Shown: positions 37,588 through 47,281, counted from the stretch's first letter. The stretch: 64,000 nucleotides of DNA from Caballeronia insecticola (GCF_000402035.1 NC_021287.1:806001-870000), one strand, 5' to 3'. The notes: a model not told the origin generated them from the letters alone. Numbers and translations are program-made.

Positions 37588-38553
37588 ATGTCCCCACTTC
37601 CCGCCCCGACTTTCGATGACGTCGCCGATGCCGCCCGGCGCATCGAAGGCTTTGCACACCGCACGCCCGTCCTGACCTCCCGCACCGCCGACGAAATCGC
37701 CGGCGCATCGCTGTTCTTCAAGTGCGAGAACTTCCAGCGCATGGGCGCCTTCAAGTTTCGCGGCGCCTACAACGCAATCTCTCATTTCGACGACCGCCAG
37801 CGCGCCGCCGGCGTCATCACGTATTCATCGGGCAATCATGCGCAGGCGATCGCGTTGTCCGCGAAGCTCGCCGGTATCCGCGCGACGATCGTCATGCCCG
37901 AGGACGCGCCCGCCGCGAAGATGGAAGCGACACGCGGTTACGGCGGCGAAGTGATCACCTACGACCGCTACACGCAGAACCGCGAGGAAATCGGCCGCAA
38001 GCTCGCCGAAGAGCGCGGCATGACGCTGATTCCGCCGTACGATCATCCGCACGTCATCGCGGGGCAGGGCACGGCGGCGAAGGAACTGATCGAGGAAGCC
38101 GGTCCGCTCGACTATCTTTTCGTGTGTCTGGGCGGCGGCGGGCTTATCGGCGGATGCGCGCTCGCGGCGGCGACGCTCGCGCCCGATTGCAAGGTCATCG
38201 GCGTGGAGCCGGAAGCGGGCAACGACGCGCAGCAATCGCTCGCGCGCGGTGAAATCGTGCATATCGACGTGCCGCGCACCATCGCCGATGGCGCCGCGTC
38301 CACGCATGTCGGCGAATACAACTTCCCGATCATCCAGCGCCATGTGGACCGCATCGTCACCGTGAGCGATCCGCAGCTTGTCGAGACGCTGCGCTTCTTC
38401 GCGCAACGCATGAAGATGGTCGTCGAGCCGACCGGCTGTCTCGCGGCGGCGGCGGTGCTGCAGAAGATCGTGCCGGTCGAGGGCAAGCGCGTCGGCGTGA
38501 TCGTGTCGGGCGGCAATGTGGATCTGGCGAAGCTGTCGCAGTACCTGGCTTGA
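37588..38553 (+). CDS. PLP-dependent threonine/threo-3-hydroxyaspartate ammonia-lyase (serine racemase-like)
   Basis: The 321-residue fold-type II enzyme has its Schiff-base Lys in FQRMGAFKFRGAYNA (K56). The substrate-loop SSGNHAQ and the phosphate-binding glycines GGGGLIGGCALAAA are present, and VSGGNVDL is at the C-terminus. The short length without a regulatory ACT domain and the KCENFQRMGAFKFRG signature place it with serine racemase/L-threo-3-hydroxyaspartate dehydratases and catabolic threonine dehydratases; the substrate cannot be decided from sequence. The ATG at 37588 opens MSPLPAPTFDDVADAARRI. Confidence 0.87.
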   Translation: MSPLPAPTFDDVADAARRIEGFAHRTPVLTSRTADEIAGASLFFKCENFQRMGAFKFRGAYNAISHFDDRQRAAGVITYSSGNHAQAIALSAKLAGIRATIVMPEDAPAAKMEATRGYGGEVITYDRYTQNREEIGRKLAEERGMTLIPPYDHPHVIAGQGTAAKELIEEAGPLDYLFVCLGGGGLIGGCALAAATLAPDCKVIGVEPEAGNDAQQSLARGEIVHIDVPRTIADGAASTHVGEYNFPIIQRHVDRIVTVSDPQLVETLRFFAQRMKMVVEPTGCLAAAAVLQKIVPVEGKRVGVIVSGGNVDLAKLSQYLA

Positions 38554-38565
38554 GCGCAGGCATTG

Positions 38566-39234
38566 CTACGATGCCGCGTGCACGATCAGATCGCGGTAGC
38601 CGTTGACGATCACGCTGTACGCGAAGTACGCGAACAGCACGGCGGACATCACATGGCAGGCGCGCAGGAGTTTGGTTCCGGCGCGCTTCCTGCCGTGGCT
38701 CGCGAGCGTGCAGATGAAGAGCGTCCAGCCGAGCCCGCCGCAGAAAAAGCCGGTCAGAAACACGGATGCGCTCACGGCATTCGTCGCACCGGCTTTCGCG
38801 ATGAGCGCGCCGCCCACCGCCGCGAACCACAAAATCGCGCTCGGCGACGACACCGCGAGCAGGCAGCCGCGCACGAAGCTTTTCCAGTGGTTCGGACGTG
38901 GCGTGCTGAAGTCCGCTTCGCCTTCGACGGGCGGCGCGGACGCCGGATTGAGCGCCTCGCGCGCCATCTTCCAGGTGAGAAGCAGCAGCACGATGGCGCC
39001 GCCGATCCACACGACCCAGCGCACCGCGGAGAACTGCAGCAGCGCCGACATGCCCGCGAGCGCGAGCGCCGCATAGAACAGATCGCCGAAACAGGTGCCG
39101 AGGCCCAGCACGAGCCCGGGCTTGAAACCATGCGACAACGCCAGCGAAATGATCGCAACGTTGGCGATGCCGATATCCAGACACAGCGACAGCGACAGGA
39201 AAAACCCGTCAGACAGCAACGACCACGAATGCAT
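38566..39234 (-). CDS. LysE-family amino acid exporter
   Basis: The 222-residue inner-membrane protein has six predicted helices. The LysE/RhtB pattern is visible: LSLCLDIGIANVAIISLALSHGFKPGLVLGLGTCFGDLFYAALALAG, WIGGAIVLLLLTWKMAREAL, FVRGCLLAVSSPSAILWFAAVGG. The usual NPxP motif is replaced by SPSAILWF. The family exports amino acids such as lysine, homoserine, threonine or cysteine. It lies 2 bases after the asparaginase stop on the same strand, so the two may be cotranscribed. Exported substrate unknown. Confidence 0.88.
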   Translation of the reverse strand: MHSWSLLSDGFFLSLSLCLDIGIANVAIISLALSHGFKPGLVLGLGTCFGDLFYAALALAGMSALLQFSAVRWVVWIGGAIVLLLLTWKMAREALNPASAPPVEGEADFSTPRPNHWKSFVRGCLLAVSSPSAILWFAAVGGALIAKAGATNAVSASVFLTGFFCGGLGWTLFICTLASHGRKRAGTKLLRACHVMSAVLFAYFAYSVIVNGYRDLIVHAAS

Positions 39235-39236
39235 TT

Positions 39237-40244
39237 TTATTGTTGGTGATGATGTAACGTGAAGTTCACGTCGAGACGGCCGGTCGGCACGCCCATCGTG
39301 TTGCGTGTGGCCGGATTGCGATACGCGGCGAGCGCGTCGCGCTGTTGCTGCGTGCCGATACCAAGCAGATCGAGCACATGCACGACGACCGCATTGAGCA
39401 CCGACGTGTTGCCGTCTTCCACCTTGACCGCGATGCCAAGCGTGCGTTGTGCCGCTTGCCCGGGCCGCACGCCGATCGCGTAGCTCGCATCCGCGCCAGT
39501 CTTGCCGACGAGCGCGCCGCCGAACGCCTGCATCAGCAGCGTGCAGAAGCGTCCTTCGCCCGCGACGAGTTCGGGGTGCGTCGTCATCGCCCGATGAATC
39601 CGCGCGAGCGGCGAGCCTTCAGGCGCAGCGGCGATCGTCATATAGAGCCGGGCCAAGCGTTCCAGCGCGAAGGCGGGCGTCGGCAGATTGCAGCCGTCGA
39701 TGGCCCATTGCACCGCATCGTCCGGCAGGTCGAGCGCGCGCGCCAGGGTGCGCTTCACATGCGTCTGCAGCGGATGCTCGGGCAAGTGATAGCCGTCGAG
39801 CGGCGCATTCATGGCGCGCGCGCCCGCGAGCATGCCGGCGTGCTTGCCGGAGCAGTTGCTGCACACGGCAGTCGGCGTGAAATCGCGTTTGATCCAGTCG
39901 CGATACACGGCGTCGGAAATCGGCGGATGGCCGCCGCAGCGCAGATCGTCCTCGCTTGCGTGCGCCTTCGCGAGCATCGCGCGGGCGCGCTCGATGTGGC
40001 GCGGCTCGCTGCTGTGCGAACCGCACATGAGCGCGAGGTCTTCGTCGGTGAAGCCGAAACGTTCGAGCGCGCCGGTCTCGATGACGGCAAGCGCCTGCGC
40101 GGGCTTCGCCGCCGAGCGCGGCAGCGTCACGCGATACGGGTCGCCTAAGGAATGCACGAGCCGGCCGTCCGCATCCACGACGGCAACGTGCGCCGCATGC
40201 GCGTTCTCGATGACATCGCCTCGATAGAGCGTGGCCGCGATCAT
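39237..40244 (-). CDS. L-asparaginase II family (PF06089) protein
   Basis: The 335-residue protein belongs to the thermolabile, Rhizobium AnsA-like asparaginase family, unrelated to E. coli AnsB. Characteristic stretches are [19 protein letters not shown] (with the proposed catalytic Ser-Lys pair), [23 protein letters not shown] and [34 protein letters not shown] lies near the end. It should hydrolyse asparagine to aspartate and ammonia in the cytoplasm. The ATG at 40244 overlaps the ubiD stop by 4 bases, indicating coupling that is physiologically unexplained. Confidence 0.88.
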   Translation of the reverse strand: MIAATLYRGDVIENAHAAHVAVVDADGRLVHSLGDPYRVTLPRSAAKPAQALAVIETGALERFGFTDEDLALMCGSHSSEPRHIERARAMLAKAHASEDDLRCGGHPPISDAVYRDWIKRDFTPTAVCSNCSGKHAGMLAGARAMNAPLDGYHLPEHPLQTHVKRTLARALDLPDDAVQWAIDGCNLPTPAFALERLARLYMTIAAAPEGSPLARIHRAMTTHPELVAGEGRFCTLLMQAFGGALVGKTGADASYAIGVRPGQAAQRTLGIAVKVEDGNTSVLNAVVVHVLDLLGIGTQQQRDALAAYRNPATRNTMGVPTGRLDVNFTLHHHQQ

Positions 40245-41866
40245 GATTGCTTGTCCAGTCCGAGTTCGCTCCACAGGGCATCGACGCGGCGCTTCACGGC
40301 CTCGTCCATCACGATGGGGCGGCCCCATTCGCGATTCGTCTCGCCGGGCCATTTGTTGGTCGCGTCGAGCCCCATTTTCGAGCCGAGTCCGGCGACGGGC
40401 GACGCGAAATCGAGATAGTCGATCGGCGTGTTGTCGACCATCACGGTGTCGCGCACGGGATCGACGCGCGTCGTGATTGCCCAGATGACTTCGTTCCAGT
40501 CGCGCACGTTCACGTCCTCATCCACGACGACGATGAACTTCGTGTACATGAACTGCCGCAGGAAACTCCACACGCCGAACATCACGCGTTTGGCGTGGCC
40601 GGCGTAGCTCTTCTTCATCTGCACGATCGCCATGCGATAGCTGCAGCCCTCGGGCGGCAGATAGAAGTCGGTGATCTCGGTGAATTGCTTCTGCAGGAGC
40701 GGCACGAACACTTCGTTCAGCGCGACGCCGAGCACGGCGGGTTCGTCGGGCGGCTTGCCGGTGTAGGTCGAGTGGAAGAGGGCGTCGCGGCGCATCGTGA
40801 TCTTCTCGACGGTGAAGACGGGAAACCACTCCTGCTCGTTGTAATAGCCGGTGTGATCGCCGTACGGTCCTTCGAGCGCGTGTTCATACTGCGCGGCGGC
40901 GGAGTTCGACGGTCGCGGCGGCGCGCCTACCGGTGCAGGCGGCACCGTGCCTTCCTGCGCGCTTTCCTGCGGATAGATGAAGCCTTCGAGCACGATCTCC
41001 GCGCGCGCGGGCACCTGGAGCGTATCGACGCCCGGCGTCAGGCACTTGGCAAGCTCGGTACGCGAGCCGCGCAGCAGCCCGGCGAACTGATACTCGGAGA
41101 GCGAATCCGGCACGGGCGTCACGGCGCCGAGAATGGTTGCGGGGTCGGCGCCCAGCACGACCGCGACCGGATACGGCTTGCCCGGATTGGCGAGCGCGAA
41201 TTCGCGAAAATCGAGCGCGCCGCCGCGATGCGCGAGCCAGCGCATGATGAGCTTGTTGCGTCCGATGAGCTGTTGCCGATAGATGCCGAGATTCTGACGC
41301 GGCTTGTTGGGCCCGCGCGTGACGGTGAGCCCCCACGTGAGCAGCGGTCCGGCGTCGCCGGGCCAGCATGTCTGAATCGGCAGCCGGTTAAGATCGACGT
41401 CTTTGCCTTCCCATACGACTTCCTGGCAAGGCGGCGCGCTGACCGCTTTCGGCGCCATGTCCCACACGGCCTTCGCGAGCGAAAGCAGCTTGCCGGCGTC
41501 TTTCAGGCCGCGCGGCGGCTCGGGTTCCTTGAGCGCCGACAGCAATCGCCCAACATCGCGCAATGAACTCAGCGCGGCGACATCGCTGTTGAGGTTGACG
41601 CTGGCGCCAACATCGCTGCTCTGCTGCGCGTCCGTTTCGATGCCCATGCCGAGGGCCACGCGCCGGGTCGTGCCGAAGAGATTCGCGAGCACGGGCATCG
41701 TGTGACCGGTGGGAGCTTCGAAGAGCAACGCCGGGCCACCCGCGCGCAACACGCGATCGGAGATTTCGGTGATTTCGAGAACGGGAGAGACGGGCTGCCG
41801 AATGCGGCGGAGTTCACCCAGCGCCTCCAGGCGAGCGGTGAAGTCGCGCAGATCTTTGTATTTCAT
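40241..41866 (-). CDS. ubiD: 4-hydroxy-3-polyprenylbenzoate decarboxylase UbiD
   Basis: The 541-residue prenylated-FMN-dependent decarboxylase acts in ubiquinone biosynthesis. The N-terminus [22 protein letters not shown], the cofactor motif [17 protein letters not shown] and the catalytic ExxP-like region [22 protein letters not shown] are typical. So are [38 protein letters not shown] and the C-terminal [18 protein letters not shown] Pro/Ala/Ser-rich insert of about 22 residues (after [11 protein letters not shown]) sits just before the [15 protein letters not shown] motif and makes the protein longer than usual relatives (about 520). The partner ubiX is not in the window. Confidence 0.95.
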   Translation of the reverse strand: MKYKDLRDFTARLEALGELRRIRQPVSPVLEITEISDRVLRAGGPALLFEAPTGHTMPVLANLFGTTRRVALGMGIETDAQQSSDVGASVNLNSDVAALSSLRDVGRLLSALKEPEPPRGLKDAGKLLSLAKAVWDMAPKAVSAPPCQEVVWEGKDVDLNRLPIQTCWPGDAGPLLTWGLTVTRGPNKPRQNLGIYRQQLIGRNKLIMRWLAHRGGALDFREFALANPGKPYPVAVVLGADPATILGAVTPVPDSLSEYQFAGLLRGSRTELAKCLTPGVDTLQVPARAEIVLEGFIYPQESAQEGTVPPAPVGAPPRPSNSAAAQYEHALEGPYGDHTGYYNEQEWFPVFTVEKITMRRDALFHSTYTGKPPDEPAVLGVALNEVFVPLLQKQFTEITDFYLPPEGCSYRMAIVQMKKSYAGHAKRVMFGVWSFLRQFMYTKFIVVVDEDVNVRDWNEVIWAITTRVDPVRDTVMVDNTPIDYLDFASPVAGLGSKMGLDATNKWPGETNREWGRPIVMDEAVKRRVDALWSELGLDKQS

Positions 41867-42092
41867 CGATGGTCGTAGTTGGACTCGAAGACGCCCGAAG
41901 CGCAAGACGCAAACAAGGATGCAAGGAACGGGACGGCTGCGCGCTAGGCGATTGTCGATTTTACCTGCGTCAGCGTCCGTGCGTTTGGAGACATTCAGCA
42001 AAATCCGCTGGGAATGGCCCATGAGCCGTGCGTTTCCGATACTGAACAGTGTTCATTATTACTGTAAGTAATTGAAACGATTGTCTATAGCA

Positions 42093-42120
42093 TTGACGGA
42101 TCATTTAACCCTGTTAGAAT
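42093..42120 (+). promoter_or_regulatory. Strong sigma-70 promoter
   Basis: -35 TTGACG (42093-42098), a 16-base spacer and -10 TAGAAT (42115-42120) predict a start near 42127. It is in an AT-rich neighbourhood, 340 bases before the transglycosylase ATG. Confidence 0.7.
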
Positions 42121-42126
42121 CCGTTG

Positions 42127-42260
42127 GCATCAATTGCAGGTTTTGAAACTTTTTACCTCTGCCTCAGGCTTTTTGGACGCCTCTGCGTCGCCTGCGCCGT
42201 TCCTGCCCGGCGACTCACGGCTGTTGGTTGTCATGGCCGGCGTTTCTTACGCCGGTTTTT
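42127..42260 (+). ncRNA. Candidate small RNA or attenuated leader
   Basis: Downstream of the strong promoter there is no credible frame, but a terminator-like hairpin CCGGCG-TTTCTTA-CGCCGG (42237-42255) is followed by TTTTT (42256-42260). A transcript of about 130 nt should therefore end here. It may be an independent small RNA or a leader that attenuates transcription into the transglycosylase gene. I could not match it to a known riboswitch class. Confidence 0.5.
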
Positions 42261-42463
42261 CGCGTGGAAAGCCATCTGCGCACCCAGGGCATGTACTTCG
42301 TGCCGCGCAACCCGGCGCTTTGCCGGACCGGCTTTCCCGACGGCGCATGCCGTATCCCCGATGCCGCTTATGCTTGCCAAGCGCGAGCGGTGTCTGATTT
42401 GTGCATTGAATATGGGTTTTATTTGTATTCATCTGCGCAAATTATGCAAAATTGGGAGCACAG

Positions 42464-43630
42464 ATGAACGCTTGGTTATCGTGGGGTTCCGACACCCGCA
42501 TCGCGCAGATCGTGCGCATCGGGCTGCGTCGCGGACGCCGTTTGAGTCACCATCTCTTCAGCGTGGTTGGCTGCGTGGCCGTGGTCACAGCCGTCGCGCT
42601 CTGGTTGCTGCCTTCGTGGCGCACCACATTCGCCGCACGGATCATGCCGTTCGTGTCCGCCGCGGTTCAGGCCGGACCGGCGCGCCTGCTCGCAGGCCAG
42701 CCGCTGCCACCGTTTTCGGCCGTGCATCATCCGTCCAGCGACCCGATGCTGCCGGCGAATCTCGCGTCGAACACGGTGTCGGCTCAGTCGAAGGCGGCCA
42801 GTGCAAACGTGCCGTCGCTCGGCGCGGCCAAGTCCGACGATGAAAGCACGCGTCACCTGACCGGCGGGATCAGCCTCGCCGTGTCGCCGAACGGGCTCGA
42901 TCCGCGCACGATGCCGTCCGTCGGCATGCTGGCGAGCATGATTCCGGCGCAGCGCGTTGTCGCCGATGCGCGCGACGACCGCGTCCTCGTCTCCACGCGT
43001 GAGCAGAAGCTGGTCGCGAACTTCATCGCGCGTCGTTATCGCGTGGCAGAAGATCCGGTGGCCGATCTCGTGCGCGCCGCGTTCGACACGGGCCGCGAAG
43101 TCGGGCTCGATCCGCTGCTGCTGCTCTCCGTGATGGCGATCGAATCGGGCTTCAATCCGTATGCGGAAAGCGGCGTCGGCGCACAGGGCCTGATGCAGGT
43201 GATGTCGAAAGTTCATTCCGACAAATTCCAGTACTTCGGCGGCTCGCACGCGGCGCTCGATCCGCTCGCGAACATCAAGGTCGGCGCGCTCGTGCTGAAG
43301 GACTGCATTGCGCGCGGCGGCTCGGTGGCGGGCGGCCTGCGCTATTACGTCGGCTCGACGACGCAGGACGACGGCGGCTACGGCGCCAAGGTGCTGGCCG
43401 AGCGCTCGCGTCTGCGCGATGTCGCGCGCGGCCGCAACGTGCCGATCAACGCACCGCAGGCGCCGGTTCAGGCCGCGCCGAAGCAGGTGCTGGCGTCGAC
43501 GTCGAGTTCGACCCTGACAGACGGCGGCAAGCGCGTGCATATGACGATCGATTCGTCGAAGAAGTCGGGCTCGCAGGATGAAGGCGACACTGAATCGAAG
43601 CACGTTGTATCGGCGGAATTCGGCGCTTGA
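42464..43630 (+). CDS. Membrane-anchored lytic transglycosylase (SLT domain)
   Basis: The 388-residue protein has an N-terminal cytoplasmic segment and one transmembrane helix (LFSVVGCVAVVTAVALWLL, about residues 31-49). A long, poorly conserved linker leads to an SLT family 1 domain (about residues 190-310). The catalytic Glu is in LLLSVMAIESGFNPYAESGVGAQGLMQVM. YYVGSTTQDDGGYGAKVLAERSRL belongs to the same domain. It cleaves peptidoglycan glycan strands in the periplasm. The C-terminal 60 residues are Ser/Lys/Asp-rich and disordered. ATG 42464 has a GGGAG site six bases upstream. The unusual leader is described separately. Confidence 0.92.
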   Translation: MNAWLSWGSDTRIAQIVRIGLRRGRRLSHHLFSVVGCVAVVTAVALWLLPSWRTTFAARIMPFVSAAVQAGPARLLAGQPLPPFSAVHHPSSDPMLPANLASNTVSAQSKAASANVPSLGAAKSDDESTRHLTGGISLAVSPNGLDPRTMPSVGMLASMIPAQRVVADARDDRVLVSTREQKLVANFIARRYRVAEDPVADLVRAAFDTGREVGLDPLLLLSVMAIESGFNPYAESGVGAQGLMQVMSKVHSDKFQYFGGSHAALDPLANIKVGALVLKDCIARGGSVAGGLRYYVGSTTQDDGGYGAKVLAERSRLRDVARGRNVPINAPQAPVQAAPKQVLASTSSSTLTDGGKRVHMTIDSSKKSGSQDEGDTESKHVVSAEFGA

Positions 43631-43670
43631 GTTTGGCGCTGAAGCCGCGCGAAAGCGTCGCATGAATGAG

Positions 43671-43697
43671 AAAAGGGCACCCTCGGGTGCCCTTTTT
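43671..43697. terminator. Bidirectional terminator between the transglycosylase and aminotransferase genes
   Basis: AAAAGGGCACC and GGTGCCCTTTTT arms with a CTC loop lie between convergent genes. There are T runs on both strands. Confidence 0.87.
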
Positions 43698-43719
43698 GTT
43701 GGTCCGGCGCGTGAGAAAA

Positions 43720-44913
43720 CTAGCGGCTGAACAACGAACCCAACCGCTGAACCGCTTCCTCCAGCTTCGAAAACGCCGTCGCATACGAAAGACGGATATA
43801 ACGCTCCGGCGCATGAAAGCCGAAATCCGCGCCCGGCACGAGCACGACGCCGGCGTCGTGAAGCATCGAATGGGTCAGGGCGTCGCTGTCGCCGGCGGCG
43901 GGGTGGCGGACAGTGGTCGTGTCCGCGTAGACGTAGAACGCGCCGTCGGGGACGACCGGCACGCCGAAGCCGAGCGAACGCAGCGCCGGCACGATGTAAT
44001 CGCGCCGCCGCTTGAATTCGAGCCGGCGCGCTTCGTAGATCGCAATCGTCGCGGGTTCGAAACACGCAAGCGCCGCGTGCTGCGCGAGCGCCGACGCGCA
44101 GATGAACAGATTCTGCGACAGCTTCTCGACGGCCGCGATCATGGAGCGCGGCACGACGAGCCAGCCGAGCCGCCAGCCGGTCATGTTGAAATACTTCGAA
44201 AAGCTGTTGACCGTGACGACGTCCTCGCCGAAAGAGAGCGCGGAAACGGGCTTCGCGTCGTAGCTCAGGCCCTGATAGATTTCGTCGACGATCGTAAAGC
44301 CGCCGCGCGTGCGCACCGTATCCACGATGCGCCGTAATTCGGCCGGCTCGATAGACGTTCCCGTCGGGTTCGACGGCGACGCCAGCAGCACGCCGCGCGT
44401 GGCCGGTCCCCAATACGCTTCGACTTGCTCCGCCGTCAGCTGAAAACGCTCGGCCGGACCGCTTGGAATCAGCACCGGCTTGCCATCGGCTGCGGACACG
44501 AAGTGCCGGTTGCACGGATAGCAGGGGTCGGGCATCAGGACTTCATCGCCGTGATCGACGAGCGCCATGCACGCGAGCAGCAGCGCCGCCGACGCGCCCG
44601 CCGTCACCACGATGCGCTCCGGCTCGATGTTCAGCCCGAACACGTCGCGATAATGCCGCGCAATCGCCTCGCGCAGCGGCGTGATGCCGAGGGCGTTGGT
44701 GTACTGCGTGACGCCGCGGGTCAGGGCGTCGGCGGCGGCGCGGGTCACCGGCTCGGGCGCGGTGAAATCCGGCTCGCCGATGCTCATGTGGATGACGTCG
44801 CGCCCGGCGCGTTCGAGCGCCTGCGCTTCTTTCATCAACTCCATCACGTAGAACGGCTCGATCGCGTTCACGCGCGAGGCGAGCCTGACGAGCGGTTCCG
44901 ACGCGTGGTTCAT
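43720..44913 (-). CDS. Class I/II pyridoxal phosphate aminotransferase
   Basis: The 397-residue enzyme has SIGEPDFTAPEPV near the N-terminus. YTNALGITPLREAIARHY, LLASPSNPTGTSIEP and VDEIYQGLSYD carry the cofactor Asn/Asp/Tyr. The Schiff-base lysine motif is TVNSFSKYFNMTGWRLGWLVVP, and the carboxylate-binding Arg is in ERYIRLSYATAFSKLEEAV. It resembles aspartate/alanine-type aminotransferases, but the substrate cannot be fixed. It follows nusB with no gap (44914/44913), so it is probably the last gene of the rib-nusB transcript. Confidence 0.9.
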   Translation of the reverse strand: MNHASEPLVRLASRVNAIEPFYVMELMKEAQALERAGRDVIHMSIGEPDFTAPEPVTRAAADALTRGVTQYTNALGITPLREAIARHYRDVFGLNIEPERIVVTAGASAALLLACMALVDHGDEVLMPDPCYPCNRHFVSAADGKPVLIPSGPAERFQLTAEQVEAYWGPATRGVLLASPSNPTGTSIEPAELRRIVDTVRTRGGFTIVDEIYQGLSYDAKPVSALSFGEDVVTVNSFSKYFNMTGWRLGWLVVPRSMIAAVEKLSQNLFICASALAQHAALACFEPATIAIYEARRLEFKRRRDYIVPALRSLGFGVPVVPDGAFYVYADTTTVRHPAAGDSDALTHSMLHDAGVVLVPGADFGFHAPERYIRLSYATAFSKLEEAVQRLGSLFSR

Positions 44914-45351
44914 TCAGGCACCGCGTCCGCGCGCCTGCGCTTCGGTGGGACGCATCGCGACGGCGAGCTTGTCGAGCACGCCGTTCACATACTTGTAGCC
45001 GTCCGAGCCGCCGAAGGTTTTCGTCAGTTCCACCGCTTCGTTGATGACGACGCGATACGGCACGTCGATGTGATGCTTGAACTCGAACGCGGCGACCAGC
45101 AGCACGGCGCGCTCGACCGGCGACAACTGCTCGATCGGACGATCCAGACACGGCTGCAACTGCGCGGAGAGCGCGTCGGCTTCGTTGATCACGCCGCGCA
45201 GGATCGCATCGAGATGCGTCTGATCGGCCTTGTCGAAGCCTTGCGCGTTGCGCAACTGCGCTTCGATTTCGCCGGCGGGCGCACCCGACAGCAGCCACTG
45301 ATAAAGCCCTTGCGTCGCGAGTTCGCGCGAACGGCGTCGTGCGCTCTTCAT
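44914..45351 (-). CDS. nusB: Transcription antitermination factor NusB
   Basis: The 145-residue all-helical RNA-binding protein works with NusE at the boxA element of rRNA operons. The motifs [72 protein letters not shown] are diagnostic. It overlaps ribH by 4 bases (ATGA), the common ribH-nusB arrangement of proteobacteria. Confidence 0.97.
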   Translation of the reverse strand: MKSARRRSRELATQGLYQWLLSGAPAGEIEAQLRNAQGFDKADQTHLDAILRGVINEADALSAQLQPCLDRPIEQLSPVERAVLLVAAFEFKHHIDVPYRVVINEAVELTKTFGGSDGYKYVNGVLDKLAVAMRPTEAQARGRGA

Positions 45352-45863
45352 GCGCGGTCCTCGTCTTCTTCGTCTTCGTCTTCGTCTTCATCGTCGCCGC
45401 CCAACTGCTCGAGCGCGACGGACAGATTCGCCATTTCGACCGCCACGCGTGCGGCGTCGCGGCCTTTTTCGGTCATGCGGGCGACGGCTTGCTCGTCGTT
45501 CTCGGTGGTCAGCACGGCGTTGGCCACCGGAATGCCGAAGTCGAGCGCGATGCGCGACACGCCCGCGCCGCTTTCGTTCGACACCAGTTCGAAGTGATAC
45601 GTCTCGCCGCGAACCACGGCGCCGAGCGCGATGAGCGCGTCGAACTGGCCGGATTCCGCGAGCTTTTGCAGCGCGAGCGGAATTTCGAGCGCGCCGGGCA
45701 CGGTCACGAGCAGCACGTCCTGGCCGATCACGCCGAGGCGCTCCAGCTCTTCGATGCATGCGTCGGCGAGGCCGTTGCACACCGGTTCGTTGAAGCGCGA
45801 CTGCACGATGCCGATGCGCAAGCCGTCACCGTCGAGGTTCGGCTGATATTGTCCGATTTCCAT
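45348..45863 (-). CDS. ribH: 6,7-dimethyl-8-ribityllumazine synthase
   Basis: The 171-residue enzyme joins the ribityl-pyrimidine with 3,4-dihydroxybutanone 4-phosphate. [57 protein letters not shown] (with the catalytic His) and [19 protein letters not shown] are present. The C-terminus ends in a run of alternating Asp/Glu ([17 protein letters not shown]) beyond the usual family end, encoded by a GTC/TTC-type simple repeat (45363-45400). This acidic tail would decorate the surface of the icosahedral assembly. Confidence 0.97.
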   Translation of the reverse strand: MEIGQYQPNLDGDGLRIGIVQSRFNEPVCNGLADACIEELERLGVIGQDVLLVTVPGALEIPLALQKLAESGQFDALIALGAVVRGETYHFELVSNESGAGVSRIALDFGIPVANAVLTTENDEQAVARMTEKGRDAARVAVEMANLSVALEQLGGDDEDEDEDEEDEDRA

Positions 45864-45954
45864 GAATAGGGTCCTTCGCCTGGAATTGTCTGGGAATGAT
45901 TGAGGCTGTCTCGCTGCCTTATGTCTTATGCCTTGCTGCCTATGCCTTGAAGGC

Positions 45955-47118
45955 TCAGGCCGAGCGCAACTGGGTGACGCCCGGCTCGCTCGGCGCGGCG
46001 GTCGCGGGGCAGCCGGGCATCGGCACGAAGCCGGTCACTTCGAGTCCGTAGCCCGACATGCTGCCGAGCTTGCGCGGATTCGCGAGCACCTGCATCTTGC
46101 CGACGCCCAGATCGCGCAGAATCTGCGCGCCGATGCCGTAAGTCTTGAAGTCGATCGGGCGGCGTTGCAGCACCGCCGCCTTTTCCTTCTGATCGAACGC
46201 GCGGAACACGTCGACGAGATGTTCCTTCGTGTCGCCGCAATTGAGCATGACGACCACGCCGAGATCGCTCGCGGCGATTTCCTTCATGGCGGCGTCGATG
46301 GTCCACGAGTGCGTCGACGAATCGATTTCGAGCAGATCCAGCACCGACAGCGGTTCGTGCACGCGCACCGGCGTCTCGCGATCCGGGCGCGGCGTGCCGC
46401 GCACCAGCGCGATATGCGGCGAATGCGTCGGCTCGTCGCGATACAGCACGGCGCGGAACGGACCGTGCGCGGTCTGCATCGTGCGCTCGCATACCTTCTC
46501 GATGATCGATTCGGTGCGGCTGCGGTAGTGGATCAGATCGGCGATGGTCCCGATCTTGATGCCGTGCTGCGCGCCGAATTCGATGAGATCGGGCAGGCGC
46601 GCCATCTCGCCGTCGTCCTTGATGATTTCGCAGATCACGGCGGCGGGCGTCAAACCCGCGAGCGCCGTGAAGTCGCAGCCCGCTTCGGTGTGGCCGGCGC
46701 GCACGAGCACGCCGCCCGGCTGCGCCATGATCGGGAACACGTGACCCGGCTGGACGATATGCTCGGGACGCGCGTCGTGCGCGACCGCCGCCGCGATGGT
46801 TTTCGCGCGGTCGGCGGCGGAAATGCCGGTGGTCACGCCTTCGGCCGCCTCGATGCTCACGGTGAACGCCGTGCCGTATTGCGTGCCGTTGCGATGCGTC
46901 ATGAGCGGCAGGTTCAACTGCCGGCAGCGTTCCTGCGTGAGCGTGAGGCAGATCAGCCCGCGCCCGAACTTCGCCATGAAGTTGATGGCTTCCGGCGTGA
47001 CGAACTCGGCGGCGATCACGAGATCGCCTTCGTTTTCGCGGTCTTCTTCGTCGACGAGGATCACCATCCGGCCGGCTTTCAGTTCAGCGATGATCTCGGG
47101 AGTGGCGGCGAGCGACAT
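45955..47118 (-). CDS. ribB: 3,4-dihydroxy-2-butanone 4-phosphate synthase with a degenerate GTP cyclohydrolase II-like domain (RibBX type)
   Basis: The 387-residue protein has an intact RibB half (about residues 1-205): [36 protein letters not shown] and [39 protein letters not shown]. The C-terminal half keeps the GTP cyclohydrolase II fold ([42 protein letters not shown]). It lacks the zinc-binding Cys cluster: where RibA has ECLTGD...RCDC, this protein has [20 protein letters not shown]. It should therefore supply only the butanone phosphate, and GTP cyclohydrolase II must come from a ribA elsewhere. It is often annotated ribBA. Confidence 0.93.
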   Translation of the reverse strand: MSLAATPEIIAELKAGRMVILVDEEDRENEGDLVIAAEFVTPEAINFMAKFGRGLICLTLTQERCRQLNLPLMTHRNGTQYGTAFTVSIEAAEGVTTGISAADRAKTIAAAVAHDARPEHIVQPGHVFPIMAQPGGVLVRAGHTEAGCDFTALAGLTPAAVICEIIKDDGEMARLPDLIEFGAQHGIKIGTIADLIHYRSRTESIIEKVCERTMQTAHGPFRAVLYRDEPTHSPHIALVRGTPRPDRETPVRVHEPLSVLDLLEIDSSTHSWTIDAAMKEIAASDLGVVVMLNCGDTKEHLVDVFRAFDQKEKAAVLQRRPIDFKTYGIGAQILRDLGVGKMQVLANPRKLGSMSGYGLEVTGFVPMPGCPATAAPSEPGVTQLRSA

Positions 47119-47281
47119 GATGACGTCCCGTACGGGGTCCGGTTTGGGGAAAGCGCGTATTTTACGCCACGGCCGATGCCCGGTCGGAGAAATCGGCGGC
47201 TTGTCTGATGCAGGGCCGGTCTAGGTCTTTCGGACGGCTGTGCGGGAGCGGCGCGCCGGCGCCCCGCACCCGGATAACGGC

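Larger units (their letters stand above)
41867..42463. other. 600-base region between ubiD and the transglycosylase gene
   Basis: This divergent intergenic region holds a strong rightward promoter, a rightward intrinsic terminator and a further 200 bases before the next start codon. The leftward ubiD promoter presumably lies between 41870 and 42060. No open frame with good codon bias is present. The promoter and terminator are annotated separately. Confidence 0.6.

Noticed and set aside
47119..47281. Possible FMN riboswitch before ribB
   Set aside because: I looked for the conserved RFN pieces (AGGATTCG-like and GGGGGAGGA-like blocks) on the minus strand and did not find them. Only a GC-rich hairpin (GTGCGGG/CCCGCAC) is present.
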